Below are positions 51,553-60,377 of a stretch of 64,000 bases of DNA, piece after piece (within the stretch, counting starts at the first letter, position 1; every line of letters starts with the position of its first letter). Origin of the DNA: Megasphaera sp. NM10 (GTDB lineage: Bacteria > Bacillota > Negativicutes > Veillonellales > Megasphaeraceae); NCBI RefSeq assembly GCF_000417505.1, contig NZ_APHY01000035.1, positions 48,801-112,800 of the forward strand, read 5' to 3'. The translations under genes were made by a program, and so were the position numbers. Under the pieces are notes generated by a model. That model was not told where the DNA came from. It did no database searches and saw nothing but the letters and a program-made list of their open reading frames with translations.

Positions 51553-52891
51553 GAGTCTTATCTTCTTCATCCCCGCTGTCTTCCCCAGGGGCAGCCGCTC
51601 CCGGCAGGGGTACGGCTTTCAGGCGGACGATGCGGAAGCGCTGCATTTCCAGGACTGTAAAGCAGTAGGCGCCGATAGTGACTTCGTCGTGGACTTTCGG
51701 CGTATGGCCCAGGGCATTGAAGACGTAGCCGCCGATGGTATCGGTATCGACATCGTCTTCGACGGGGATGTGCAGCAGCTCTTCGACGTCGTCGAGAAGG
51801 ACTGTCCCGGCAAATTCATAGGCGCCGTCAGGCAGGGGCTGGATTTCTTCTTTTTCCTGGGTGTGTTCGTTCTGGATCGTGCCGACCAGTTCTTCCAGGA
51901 TGTCTTCCAGGCCGATGAGGCCGACGGTGCTGCCGTATTCATCAACGACCATGGCCAGGTAGGTCCGGCGCATGCGCATGAGCTGGAGGAGCTTCGATGC
52001 CGGCATGATTTCCGGGACCATGAGGATCGGCCGCTTGATGAGGTTCAAGTTGCTGCGCTTGTGGATATAGAGGTCCATGATGTCCTTGATGTGGACCAGG
52101 CCCAGGACGTGGTCCTTATCGTCTTCACAGAGGGGATAGCGCGTATGCCGCGACTGGCGGATGGTCTGCAAATGCTGGTTCATCGTATCTTCCGTATAGA
52201 GGCAGACGATGTCCTGGCGGGGCACCATGATTTCCTTGGCCAGGCGGTCGGCGAAATCGAAGACGTTGCCGATGAGTTCGCTTTCGACCTGGTCGATTTT
52301 CCCTTCCTTGTGGCTGGCCGTAACCAGCATGCGGATTTCATCTTCCGAATGGTCCATATCGATTTCATTGGTCACATCGAGGTTGCGGTCTGCCAGGATG
52401 GCCCGGCCCAGCCAGTTCCCGAAGAGGATGAAGGGCATGAAGGGCCGGCTCCAGGGCTGGATGAAGCGGCGCAGGGCCTTGAGGCTCTTTTCCGGGCGCT
52501 GGAGGCCGATGGACTTGGGGATGAGCTCGCCAAAGACCCAGAGGATGAAGCAGAGGACGATACCGGCGCAGATTTCGATGAGCCAGATGAGCCACGTATG
52601 GCCGATATACGGAGCCAGCAGGCCGTAGAGGCCATAGAGGCCGCAGAATCCGGCAGCGCCGGCGATGAGGCCGGACAAGGCCATGCCGAGCTGGGCCGTC
52701 CCCAGAAAGACGATGGGCTTGTCGTAGAGGGACAAGAGCGGTTTCAGCGACGTATCGCCGTCGCGGACGAGTTCTTCCAGGTATTCCCGGCGCAGCTGGG
52801 CAAAGGCGAATTTACCGGTGACGCAGATGGCGCTGACGGCCAAACAGATGAGAAAGACGAGCAGACATTGGACGATTGATTGTACTTCCAT
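51542..52891 (-). CDS. CorC/HlyC-type membrane protein (CNNM domain + CBS pair)
   Basis: About 449 residues. The N-terminal DUF21/CNNM transmembrane domain has four helices (to about residue 170, with FGELIPKSIGLQRPEK). A CBS pair covers about 200-320 (VPRQDIVCLY; HVLGLVHIKDIMDLY; AMVVDEYGSTVGLIGLEDILEELVG). A CorC_HlyC transporter-associated domain follows (YEFAGTVLLDDVEELL) with an acidic tail. Relatives are linked to magnesium and cobalt efflux. I prefer ATG 52891 over 52894, at better distance from AGGGGG. It lies between era and recO, a common Firmicute order. Confidence 0.9.
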   Translation of the reverse strand: MEVQSIVQCLLVFLICLAVSAICVTGKFAFAQLRREYLEELVRDGDTSLKPLLSLYDKPIVFLGTAQLGMALSGLIAGAAGFCGLYGLYGLLAPYIGHTWLIWLIEICAGIVLCFILWVFGELIPKSIGLQRPEKSLKALRRFIQPWSRPFMPFILFGNWLGRAILADRNLDVTNEIDMDHSEDEIRMLVTASHKEGKIDQVESELIGNVFDFADRLAKEIMVPRQDIVCLYTEDTMNQHLQTIRQSRHTRYPLCEDDKDHVLGLVHIKDIMDLYIHKRSNLNLIKRPILMVPEIMPASKLLQLMRMRRTYLAMVVDEYGSTVGLIGLEDILEELVGTIQNEHTQEKEEIQPLPDGAYEFAGTVLLDDVEELLHIPVEDDVDTDTIGGYVFNALGHTPKVHDEVTIGAYCFTVLEMQRFRIVRLKAVPLPGAAAPGEDSGDEEDKTHES

Positions 52892-52902
52892 CATGCAGCC
52901 CC

Positions 52903-53796
52903 CTACTCGTTCTTATAGCCCAATTCGCTGAGGGCGCCCGACTTATTGCGCCAGTCCCGCTTGACTTTGACCCAGATGTCGAGGTAAACCGAAGAACCGA
53001 GGAGGTTTTCGATTTCCTGGCGGGCCAGGTTGCCTACTTCTTTGAGGACCGTGCCGTTCTTGCCGATGACGATGCGCTTCTGCGAATCCCGTTCGACATA
53101 GACCGTGACCCGGATATAGACCTTATTGTGACCGCGGTCCTTCATTTCTTCGACATAGACGGCGATGGCATGGGGCACTTCATCGCGGGTACAGCGGAAG
53201 AGCTTTTCCCTGACGATTTCAGCGACCAAAAGGCGTTCCGGCTGGTCCGTGATCATGTCGTCAGGGAAATACTTGGGCCCTTCCGGCAGGATCTTGCGCA
53301 GTTCGTCGACGACGGCATCGACGTTGTCCCCTTTCAGGGCGGAAATGGGGATGACCTGGGCGAAAGGATAGAGTTCGGCATATTCCGTAATCTTGTGCAG
53401 TATCTCTTCTTTCGTCATGAGGTCGACTTTGTTGATGATCAAGAAGACCGGAACGCCGACGTCTTTCAGCTTATCCAGGACGAAGAGGTCGCCAGGGCCC
53501 TTCTTTTCATTGCCCGAGATGAGGAACAGGACGGCGTCGATGTCGCGCAGGGACTGATAGGCCGCTTCATCCATGAATTCCCCCAGCTTATGTTTCGGCT
53601 TGTGGATGCCCGGCGTGTCGAGGAAGACGATCTGACATTCGTCGTCCGTATGGATGCAGAGGATGCGGTTGCGCGTCGTCTGTGCCTTATCGGAGACGAT
53701 CGAGACTTTATGCTTGATGATGCGGTTGATGAGTGTCGACTTGCCAACATTCGGGCGGCCGACGACGGCGACGAAACCCGATTTAAATGATTCCAT
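52903..53796 (-). CDS. era: GTPase Era
   Basis: Essential GTPase that binds 16S rRNA near its 3' end during 30S assembly. It is 297 residues. G1 GRPNVGKST, G3 DTPGIHKPKHKLGEFM, G4 NKVD and G5 SALKG are all intact. A C-terminal KH domain (YVERDSQKRIVIGKNGTVLKEVGNLAR) follows. ATG 53796 (MESFKSGF) follows GGGAGG at about 11 bases. YbeY lies upstream and the order phoH-ybeY-era-corC-recO fits ribosome and RNA maturation. Confidence 0.96.
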   Translation of the reverse strand: MESFKSGFVAVVGRPNVGKSTLINRIIKHKVSIVSDKAQTTRNRILCIHTDDECQIVFLDTPGIHKPKHKLGEFMDEAAYQSLRDIDAVLFLISGNEKKGPGDLFVLDKLKDVGVPVFLIINKVDLMTKEEILHKITEYAELYPFAQVIPISALKGDNVDAVVDELRKILPEGPKYFPDDMITDQPERLLVAEIVREKLFRCTRDEVPHAIAVYVEEMKDRGHNKVYIRVTVYVERDSQKRIVIGKNGTVLKEVGNLARQEIENLLGSSVYLDIWVKVKRDWRNKSGALSELGYKNE

Positions 53797-53815
53797 AGAT
53801 ATCGTAATTCCTCCC

Positions 53816-54289
53816 TTATAATTCTTCGCCTTCGCGGACATAGCCCAGGCGCTGTAAAATGAATTCTTCTTCTTTGCGCATTTCTGCTTTATCGTCCGGT
53901 TCCATGTGGTCATAGCCGAGGATATGCAGCATGCCGTGGATGGTCAGATAGGCCAGTTCCCGTTCAAAGGAATGACCGTATTCGTCGGCCTGTTCCTGGA
54001 CTTTTTCCAGAGAAATGATGATATCCCCCAAGAGGGCCGTATCGGGACCGTCATAGCCGTCTTCCTCCCCTTCGTTGAGGGCAAAGGACAGGACGTCCGT
54101 CGGCCGGTCGATGTTGCGGTACTGTTTGTTCAATGTATGGATATAGTCGTTATGGCACAGAAGGATGCTGATTTCAGCCTTCGGCCCCAGGTCGTAGACC
54201 AGGGCGGCTTCTTCACAGACGCGGTCGATGACTTTTTCATATTCATCGTGCTGGAACGACGGATCTTCGTAATTGATGTTGATATTCAT
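53816..54289 (-). CDS. ybeY: Endoribonuclease YbeY
   Basis: A 157-residue zinc-dependent RNase involved in 16S rRNA 3' maturation and ribosome quality control. The metal motif H-x3-H-x5-H is HGMLHILGYDH near residue 121. The family sequence NKQYRNIDRPTDVLSFAL precedes it. The Glu-rich loop (NEGEEDGYDGPD) is normal for Firmicute members. It lies 15 bases downstream of phoH and 19 bases upstream of era. Confidence 0.96.
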   Translation of the reverse strand: MNININYEDPSFQHDEYEKVIDRVCEEAALVYDLGPKAEISILLCHNDYIHTLNKQYRNIDRPTDVLSFALNEGEEDGYDGPDTALLGDIIISLEKVQEQADEYGHSFERELAYLTIHGMLHILGYDHMEPDDKAEMRKEEEFILQRLGYVREGEEL

Positions 54290-54304
54290 GGCAATTCCCC
54301 CAAT

Positions 54305-55267
54305 CTAGTGATCGTGATGATAATAAGTTTCGTAGGCCCTGATGATGCGGCCTACCATATCGTGACGGACGACGTCTTCATCGCTGAAGTAGACCATGCC
54401 GACGCCGCGGACGTCTTTGAGTATCTTTTCGGCTTCCGTCAGGCCCGACATGCGCCGGTCGACGAGGTCGATCTGGGTCGCATCGCCGTTGACGACGACC
54501 CGCGAGTGGTTGCCCATACGGGTGAGGAACATCTTCATCTGTTCCCGCGTCGTGTTCTGGGCTTCGTCGAGGATGATGAACGATTCTTCCAGGGTCCGGC
54601 CGCGCATGTAGGCCAGTGGCGCCACTTCGATGATGTTGCGGTCGATCATCTTCTGGAACTGGTCATAGCCGAACATGTCGGCCAGGGCGTCGTAGAGCGG
54701 GCGCAGGTACGGGTCGATCTTTTCCTGCAGGTCACCGGGCAGGAAGCCCAGTTTTTCCCCGGCTTCGACAGCCGGCCGGGTCAGGATGATCCGTTCGACT
54801 TCGCGGTTCTTGAGATAAAAAGCCGCCAAGGCTACGGCCAGGTAGGTCTTGCCCGTCCCGGCCGGACCGATGCCGAAGGTGACCAGGTTCTTGCGGATGG
54901 AATCGACGTAGCGTTTCTGGCCCAGCGTCTTGGGCTTGATGAGACGGCCCCGGGCAGAAATGCCGACCGTATCTTCATAGAGGTTGTGCAGGGCCTCCGA
55001 TTGGGCTTCTTTGATGAGTCTGGCCGAATAGCGGACGTGCTGCGTCGTCAGATAGGTATTTTCCCGGAACAAGTAGCGCAGGACGCGGAAGACTTCGGTC
55101 ACATAGGCCACATCCTCTTCGCTGCCGACGATCATGGCCGTATCGCCGCGGACGGCAATGCGGCAGTCCGGGAATTCGCGCTGCATCGTCTTGAGGAATT
55201 CGTCTTTCATGCCCAGGACGGCCCGGGCTTCACGCAAATCGGAAAATTGCAGTTTCTTTTCTACCAA
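54305..55267 (-). CDS. phoH: PhoH-like ATPase
   Basis: A 320-residue PhoH-family NTPase. Walker A is GPAGTGKTYLAVALA near residue 145 and Walker B FIILDEAQNTTREQMKMFLTRMG. A small N-terminal KH-like domain (CRIAVRGDTAMIVGSEEDV) precedes the P-loop domain. It is probably an RNA helicase-like factor in rRNA processing, as its neighbour ybeY suggests. Start ATG 55267 follows AGGAGTATCTC. It begins 14 bases after the upstream radical SAM gene stop. Confidence 0.94.
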   Translation of the reverse strand: MVEKKLQFSDLREARAVLGMKDEFLKTMQREFPDCRIAVRGDTAMIVGSEEDVAYVTEVFRVLRYLFRENTYLTTQHVRYSARLIKEAQSEALHNLYEDTVGISARGRLIKPKTLGQKRYVDSIRKNLVTFGIGPAGTGKTYLAVALAAFYLKNREVERIILTRPAVEAGEKLGFLPGDLQEKIDPYLRPLYDALADMFGYDQFQKMIDRNIIEVAPLAYMRGRTLEESFIILDEAQNTTREQMKMFLTRMGNHSRVVVNGDATQIDLVDRRMSGLTEAEKILKDVRGVGMVYFSDEDVVRHDMVGRIIRAYETYYHHDH

Positions 55268-55281
55268 AGTGAGATACTCCT

Positions 55282-57981
55282 TTATTTCATGAATTTACGG
55301 ACGGCCTTGCCGTGCAGGTAGTCACAGCGGGCTCCCTGGCAGGTGCCGCGTTTTTCCAGTTCTTCATCGATCATATCGCGGATGCGCCACCATCCCATGC
55401 CCCAGTTGGCGAAGTCCGTCGCTTCTTTCGGCGCCCGGCCGATGAGACGCTGGAAGACCGTATCGGGCCGGCTGTATTCGAGGAAGGCCACGACGCGGCG
55501 GACGTACTCTTCGCAGGTCCAGAGCTTGATCTTTCCCTGGGCATACCATTCGGCCATGGCCGTGTTCTTAATGATGTACAGGGCGTGGAGCTTGACTTCG
55601 TCAGAGCCGAGGGCGGCAATGATCTTGGCTGTCTCGACGGTGTCTTCCATGGTGTCCCAGGGCAGGTCGAGGATGACATGCGTACAGGTCCGGAAAGGAT
55701 ACTCCCGGAGCATGACCATGGCGTCGATGTATTCGGCAACGGTATGGCCGCGGTTGATCTTGGCCAAGGTCTTATAGTTGACCGTCTGCAGGCCCAGTTC
55801 GACGAGGATATCGACGCCGTACCTTTCTTTGACGTCAGCCATGATATCGAGATAGGTCTCGTTGAGACAGTCCGGCCGGGTCGCTACGGCCAGGGCCACG
55901 ATATCGGGCTGGCAGGCGGCGGCGAGGTAATCCCGGAAACGCTCTGGCGGCAGGTAGGTATTGGTGAAATTCTGGAAATAGGCGATGAATTTATTGGCCT
56001 TGTACTTGGGCTTGATGTGAGCCATGTTCTGCTCGATCTGCTGGCCAATGGTCACCGTCGCCGGCAGGTTCTCGTAGCCGGCGCCGATGGAACCGCAGAA
56101 GGCACAGCCCCGGACGCCCAGGGTCCCGTCGCGGTTGGGACAGGTATCGGGGATGCTGATAGGCAGTTTATAGACTTTTTCGCCATATGTTTCTTTTAAA
56201 TACGTCGAGTAGACGCGGTAACGTTCGTTCACGATGGTTCTCCTTTGACCGGGATGGCGCACCATTCGGCCCGGTCTTTTCTTTTTTTCAGCCAGCATAT
56301 AGGCCGCGCCTTCCGGGACGGGCCCGTAGCGGCGCAGTTCCCCTTTCAGGGCCGGGCTGGCAGGCCAGATGCGATAGCGCATCTTGATGTCGCGCCAGTT
56401 GGTGAAATGATAGTCCCTGGCAAATTGGCGGAGCCAGGCTTCGTCGCGGAAGATGGCGTCGGTCTGGCTGCGCGGCGCTTCGCACCAGCCGAGGAAATCG
56501 GGATGGAGGCGGAAGCGGAAAAAGGTCAGCATATCCAGGGCCAGCAGGTCTTTGGCCAAGCGCTGCTGGTCTTCTGTCAGGGGCAGGATATCTTCGATGC
56601 AGTGGCAGAGGAAATGACACAAGGACTCATCGGACAGGGCCTTTTGGTCATTATGCAGGACGAGCCACTCGTCTGTCAAGGCCTCGTAGAGTTTCATATA
56701 ATCCGGAGCATAGCGGCGGCCGAGCCAGTTGAAGAAATAAGTGAATTTCCCGGAATTATAAGTCCGCTCGAAGACGTCTTCCAGGACCTTCATATAGGCG
56801 ACTTTTTCATAAGGCAGCCACGTCGTCGCCAGGACTTCATAGGGCCCCTGCGGGTCGTACCGGTAATCGTCAGGATAGTCGCGGCGGATGCCGGAGCCCT
56901 TGAGGAGCTTCAAGAAACCGATCTGCAATTTATGGGGGTGCAGGGCATAGATATCGTTGAAGGACTGGCGCAGATGGCCGTAGTCTTCATAAGGCAGGCC
57001 GACGATGAGGTCTAAATGGAGATGCATCGTCCCCAAGGCGACAAGGCGTTCCATGATATGCGTAATGCGCGGCCAGTCATTATGACGGTGGATGGCCTGG
57101 AGCGTCGGCTCATACGTCGTCTGGATGCCCATTTCCAGCTGGATCCGTCCTTTCGGTGCCTGGGCCAGGAGGTCGATGTCGTCATCGGTAAGGACGCCGG
57201 GCTCGATTTCCAGGTGGAAATTGATGGGCTTATCGACGGCAATCATGTACGCTATGAGCGGCCGGTGATGGGCCGGGCTGCAGTTGAAAGTGCGGTCGAC
57301 GAATTTGACCTGATGGACGCCGGCATCGACGAAAGCCTGCAGTTCCTTCAGGACCAGCGGGACCGAGCGGAAGCGGACGCGGTCGTTCATGCCCGACAGA
57401 CAGTACTGGCAGTGGAAAGGACAGCCCCGGGAGCTTTCATAATACATGATGCGGTGGTCCAGTTCGCGGAAGTCCTGATGCTCGTAAGGAAAAGGCAGGC
57501 TGTCCAGGTCTTCTACTTCCTGGAAGGTCTCGTCTCCCTGGATGACGCCGCTGACGCGGCCGAGGACGCCGGGGACTTCTGTCCCATCGCGGCCGGCTGC
57601 CAGGGATTTCAGGAAAGCCGGTACCATCTCTTCCCCTTCACCTTGGAGGACGTAATCAATATGCTCATAATCTTCCAGTATCTGCCGGGCCGTATAGGAT
57701 ACTTCCGGGCCGCCGACGAAGACCTTGGTCTGGGGAAAGACCTGTTTCACCAGGTCGATGAGATGACAGGTCATTTCGATATTCCAGATATAGCAGGAAA
57801 AGCCGATGACGTCGGCCTCGAACGAGGCGATGTGGCGCAGGATGTCATAGCTGTTCTGATTGATCGTATATTCGGCTACGGACACGGCGACGCCCTGGTG
57901 GTCACACGCCGTCGACAGGCAGCGCAGGGCCAGGGACGATTGGATGAATTTGGAATTCAAGATGGTAAGCAGTGTTTTCAT
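55282..57981 (-). CDS. Two radical SAM enzymes read as one 899-residue ORF (B12-binding DUF4080 type + TIGR01212 type)
   Basis: The open frame joins two complete enzymes. Residues 1 to about 585 form a cobalamin-binding domain (GFSCYIWNIEMT; FVGGPEVSYTAR) and a radical SAM domain with C-x3-C-x2-C in RGCPFHCQYCLSG, plus a DUF4080-like tail. From about residue 584 (NERYRVYSTYLKETYGEK) comes a second radical SAM protein of YtqA/TIGR01212 type with CPNRDGTLGVRGCAFCG. The join is suspicious. A7 at 56288-56282 may be one base too long. With A6 the first protein would end ...AEWCAIPVKGEPS at TGA 56231-56229, overlapping a GTG start at 56232 with AAAGGAG 7 bases before it. Each part then has normal family length. 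Substrates are unknown. Confidence 0.82.
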   Translation of the reverse strand: MKTLLTILNSKFIQSSLALRCLSTACDHQGVAVSVAEYTINQNSYDILRHIASFEADVIGFSCYIWNIEMTCHLIDLVKQVFPQTKVFVGGPEVSYTARQILEDYEHIDYVLQGEGEEMVPAFLKSLAAGRDGTEVPGVLGRVSGVIQGDETFQEVEDLDSLPFPYEHQDFRELDHRIMYYESSRGCPFHCQYCLSGMNDRVRFRSVPLVLKELQAFVDAGVHQVKFVDRTFNCSPAHHRPLIAYMIAVDKPINFHLEIEPGVLTDDDIDLLAQAPKGRIQLEMGIQTTYEPTLQAIHRHNDWPRITHIMERLVALGTMHLHLDLIVGLPYEDYGHLRQSFNDIYALHPHKLQIGFLKLLKGSGIRRDYPDDYRYDPQGPYEVLATTWLPYEKVAYMKVLEDVFERTYNSGKFTYFFNWLGRRYAPDYMKLYEALTDEWLVLHNDQKALSDESLCHFLCHCIEDILPLTEDQQRLAKDLLALDMLTFFRFRLHPDFLGWCEAPRSQTDAIFRDEAWLRQFARDYHFTNWRDIKMRYRIWPASPALKGELRRYGPVPEGAAYMLAEKKKRPGRMVRHPGQRRTIVNERYRVYSTYLKETYGEKVYKLPISIPDTCPNRDGTLGVRGCAFCGSIGAGYENLPATVTIGQQIEQNMAHIKPKYKANKFIAYFQNFTNTYLPPERFRDYLAAACQPDIVALAVATRPDCLNETYLDIMADVKERYGVDILVELGLQTVNYKTLAKINRGHTVAEYIDAMVMLREYPFRTCTHVILDLPWDTMEDTVETAKIIAALGSDEVKLHALYIIKNTAMAEWYAQGKIKLWTCEEYVRRVVAFLEYSRPDTVFQRLIGRAPKEATDFANWGMGWWRIRDMIDEELEKRGTCQGARCDYLHGKAVRKFMK
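56232..56250 (-). promoter_or_regulatory. Internal ribosome-binding site and GTG start of a probable separate YtqA-like gene
   Basis: AAAGGAG, 7 bases, GTG (56232-56230), giving a 316-residue YtqA-type protein to 55282. The GTGA overlap with a TGA in the alternative frame is typical of coupled genes. Confidence 0.6.
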
Positions 57982-58143
57982 GAAAGCCTCTCTTTAAATT
58001 TTTATATGTATTAAGTATACCGCAAGGACGGCGTTCTGTCATGTCTTTTCCGCCCCTGGCCGGGGACAGCCTTTTCGCCTGCCCCTTTTTATGATAAGAT
58101 GAGATAGTACATAGTTTTTCCCCTACGAAAAGGAGGCTTTTCC

Positions 58144-60045
58144 TTGTTTAAAATAGCACTTGCCCAGACAAATGTCCACCCTGGCAATCCACGGCAGAAC
58201 ACGGCCGTCATGAAAGAATGTATCGCCAAGGCCAAAGCAGCCGGCTGCGACCTCATCGTCTTCCCGGAGCTCGCTATTCCGGGCTATCTCATCGGTGATA
58301 TTTGGGACCAGCCCGACTACATCGACGACTGCGTCCGCTTCGGTGAAGAAATCAAGGCCCTGTCCGACGGCATGGCCATCATCTTCGGCAACGTCGCCAA
58401 AGAGACGGACCGGGTCAACCTCGACGGCCGGACGCGGAAGTATAACACCATGTTCATCGCTTACAACGGCCGCTGGATTTCGCCGGCCCGCTCGCCCTAC
58501 CCCTTCTACATCAAGACGCTCCTGCCCAACTACCGCGAATTCAGCGACATCCGCTACTTCACGTCGCTCATCGAAGTCGCCCAGGAACGCCATGCCTTCC
58601 CGGAAGACTTCCTGTCGCCCGTCCAGATTCCCTTCGACGACGGCCGCAAGTTCCGCATGGGGCCGCTCATCTGCGAAGACAGCTGGGATGAAAACTATCC
58701 TTTCAAGCCCATGAGCTATTTAGGGAAAATGTACGACATCGACATGTTCATCAACATTTCCAACTCGCCCTTCACCCTGGGCAAGACCCAGCGGCGTCAC
58801 CGCCTCTTCGGCCAGGCCATCGACAAGGTCCACTGCCCGGCCATCTACGTCAACTGCACGGGTATCCAGAACAACGGCAAGAACATCTACACCTTCGACG
58901 GCGCCAGCAGCACGTACCAGAAAGACGGTTCGCAGCACGTCGAATGTACGCCTTTTACGGAAGAAATGGTCATCGTCGACTTCGATGAAAAGGCCCAGCG
59001 TTTCGTCTCGCCTTCGCACTTGCAGCCGGAAAAGTCTCCCATCGAAGACATCTACGCCAGCCTGCACTACGGCCTGAAATCCTTCATGGATGCCATCGGC
59101 GTCCATAAAGTCGTCCTCGGCGTCTCCGGCGGCATCGACTCGGCCGTCAACGCCGCCCTCTATGCGACGGTACTGCCGCCGGAAAACATTCTGCTGGTCA
59201 ACATGCCCAGCTGCTACAACTCGGACATGACCAAGAGCCTGGCCAAAGAACTGGCCGACAACATCGGCTGCCTGTACACGGTCGTCCCCGTCCAGGACAG
59301 CCTGGAACTGACGCGGCACCAGTTCGAAGGAGCCGGGCTCAGCCAGAAAGGCCAGGACAAGGGTCATCTGGAACTGACCAGTTTCATTGAAGAAAACATC
59401 CAGGCCCGCGACCGGTCGAGCCGTATCCTGGCCGCAGCGGCGGCAGCCTTTGGCGGCGTCTTCACGTGCAATGCCAACAAGGCCGAACTGTCCGTCGGCT
59501 ACGCCACCCTCTACGGCGACAGCGCCGGCTACCTGGCGGCTACGGCGGACCTGTGGAAGCATCAGGTCTACGACCTGGCCCGCTACCTCAATGACCAGGT
59601 CTTCCAGCGCGAAGTCGTGCCCCAGGGCAGCATCGACATCGTCCCCAGCGCCGAACTGTCGGACAAGCAGGATATCACCAAGGGCCAGGGCGACCCGATC
59701 ATCTACCCCTATCACGACTACCTCTTCGCCGCCTTCGTCGAACGCTGGCAGCGGGCCACGCCGGAAACCATCCTCGAATGGTACATCAACGGCACCCTGG
59801 AAAAGAACATCGGCTGCAGCGTCGATGTCCATCAGCTCTTCCCGACGGCAAAAGCCTTCATCGACGACCTGGAACGGTGGTGGCGCCTCATCGCCGGCTT
59901 CGCCGTCGCCAAGCGCATCCAGAGCCCGCCTATCCTCTCCATCAGCCGCCGCCCCTTCGGCAGCGACCTGCGCGAAGCCCAGCTGGCACCGTACTACACG
60001 ACACGCTACCTGGAAATGAAAGAACGGCTGCTGGCGAGAGATTAG
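58144..60045 (+). CDS. nadE: Glutamine-dependent NAD+ synthetase
   Basis: Last step of NAD synthesis: ATP-dependent amidation of deamido-NAD using glutamine. It has 633 residues. The N-terminal nitrilase-like glutaminase domain has Glu in VFPELAIPGY, Lys in YIKTLLPNY and Cys in PLICEDSWDE. The C-terminal synthetase domain begins near residue 320 with the P-loop LGVSGGIDSAV and contains CNANKAELSVGYATLYGDSAGY. The start is TTG 58144, 7 bases after AAGGAGG. NadD is encoded at 10756-10115, but no biosynthetic nadABC is seen. The gene ends in repeat-like GGTTAGTGGCTCG words. Confidence 0.95.
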   Translation: MFKIALAQTNVHPGNPRQNTAVMKECIAKAKAAGCDLIVFPELAIPGYLIGDIWDQPDYIDDCVRFGEEIKALSDGMAIIFGNVAKETDRVNLDGRTRKYNTMFIAYNGRWISPARSPYPFYIKTLLPNYREFSDIRYFTSLIEVAQERHAFPEDFLSPVQIPFDDGRKFRMGPLICEDSWDENYPFKPMSYLGKMYDIDMFINISNSPFTLGKTQRRHRLFGQAIDKVHCPAIYVNCTGIQNNGKNIYTFDGASSTYQKDGSQHVECTPFTEEMVIVDFDEKAQRFVSPSHLQPEKSPIEDIYASLHYGLKSFMDAIGVHKVVLGVSGGIDSAVNAALYATVLPPENILLVNMPSCYNSDMTKSLAKELADNIGCLYTVVPVQDSLELTRHQFEGAGLSQKGQDKGHLELTSFIEENIQARDRSSRILAAAAAAFGGVFTCNANKAELSVGYATLYGDSAGYLAATADLWKHQVYDLARYLNDQVFQREVVPQGSIDIVPSAELSDKQDITKGQGDPIIYPYHDYLFAAFVERWQRATPETILEWYINGTLEKNIGCSVDVHQLFPTAKAFIDDLERWWRLIAGFAVAKRIQSPPILSISRRPFGSDLREAQLAPYYTTRYLEMKERLLARD

Positions 60046-60079
60046 GGGTTAGTGGCTCGTGGCTAGTGGCTCGTGGCCC

Positions 60080-60124
60080 GGCTCCCCTGCTAGGGGAGCT
60101 GTCAGCGCAGCTGACTGAGAGGTT
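60080..60124 (-). repeat. Double-hairpin repeat, copy 10
   Basis: Reverse orientation: GGCTCCCCTGCTAGGGGAGC, then GTCAGCGCAGCTGAC, then TGAGAGGTT. Confidence 0.85.
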
Positions 60125-60135
60125 GTTCTTTCAAC

Positions 60136-60205
60136 ATAGTTTGTAGTACAGAGTTTGTAGAAGATGGTTTCAAATTTTTAACCATCCGCTAACCACTAAA
60201 AAAAG
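60136..60205. repeat. AGTTTGTAG block, copy b (partial)
   Basis: ATAGTTTGTAGTACAGAG, TTTGTAGAAGATGGTTTCAA, ending in AACCACTAAAAAAAGGG. The first arm resembles copies a and c; the return arm is missing. Confidence 0.65.
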
Positions 60206-60249
60206 GGACTATCGCACGAAGGCTTCTGCCATCATGTGAGGTCCCTTTG
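60198..60249 (+). terminator. Terminator-like hairpin after nadE
   Basis: AAAAAAGGGACTATCGCAC, loop with GAAGGC, GTGAGGTCCCTTTGG. The T run is short. Confidence 0.5.
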
Positions 60250-60254
60250 GCTTT

Positions 60255-60338
60255 ATAGTTTGTAGTACGGAGTTCGTAGTTTGTAGAAGATGGCTTTAAA
60301 TTTAAAAACCTTCACTAAAAACTACAAACTGAATACTC
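60255..60338. repeat. AGTTTGTAG fold-back block, copy c
   Basis: ATAGTTTGTAGTACGGAG, GTAGTTTGTAGAAGATGGC, TTTAAATTTAAA centre, then CTAAAAACTACAAACT. The layout matches 42241-42336. Confidence 0.75.
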
Positions 60339-60339
60339 A

Positions 60340-60373
60340 AAAAGGCTTGTCGCACATGCGACAAGCCTTTTTT
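60340..60373 (-). terminator. Bidirectional terminator of acrB and nadE
   Basis: AAAAAGGCTTGTCGCACATG, GCGACAAGCCTTTTTT; starts 5 bases after the acrB stop on the minus strand. Confidence 0.88.
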
Positions 60374-60377
60374 CATA

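Larger units (their letters stand above)
60046..60377. other. Repeat and terminator region between convergent nadE and acrB
   Basis: This 332-base gap contains GGCTCGTGG words, double-hairpin copy 10, two AGTTTGTAG blocks, one long hairpin and one strong terminator. No gene. Confidence 0.8.

Noticed and set aside
55282..57981. Novel fused double radical SAM enzyme as a firm claim
   Set aside because: An internal SD and GTG, and an A-run whose length change restores two normal genes, make a sequence error likely. Kept only as a finding to be checked.
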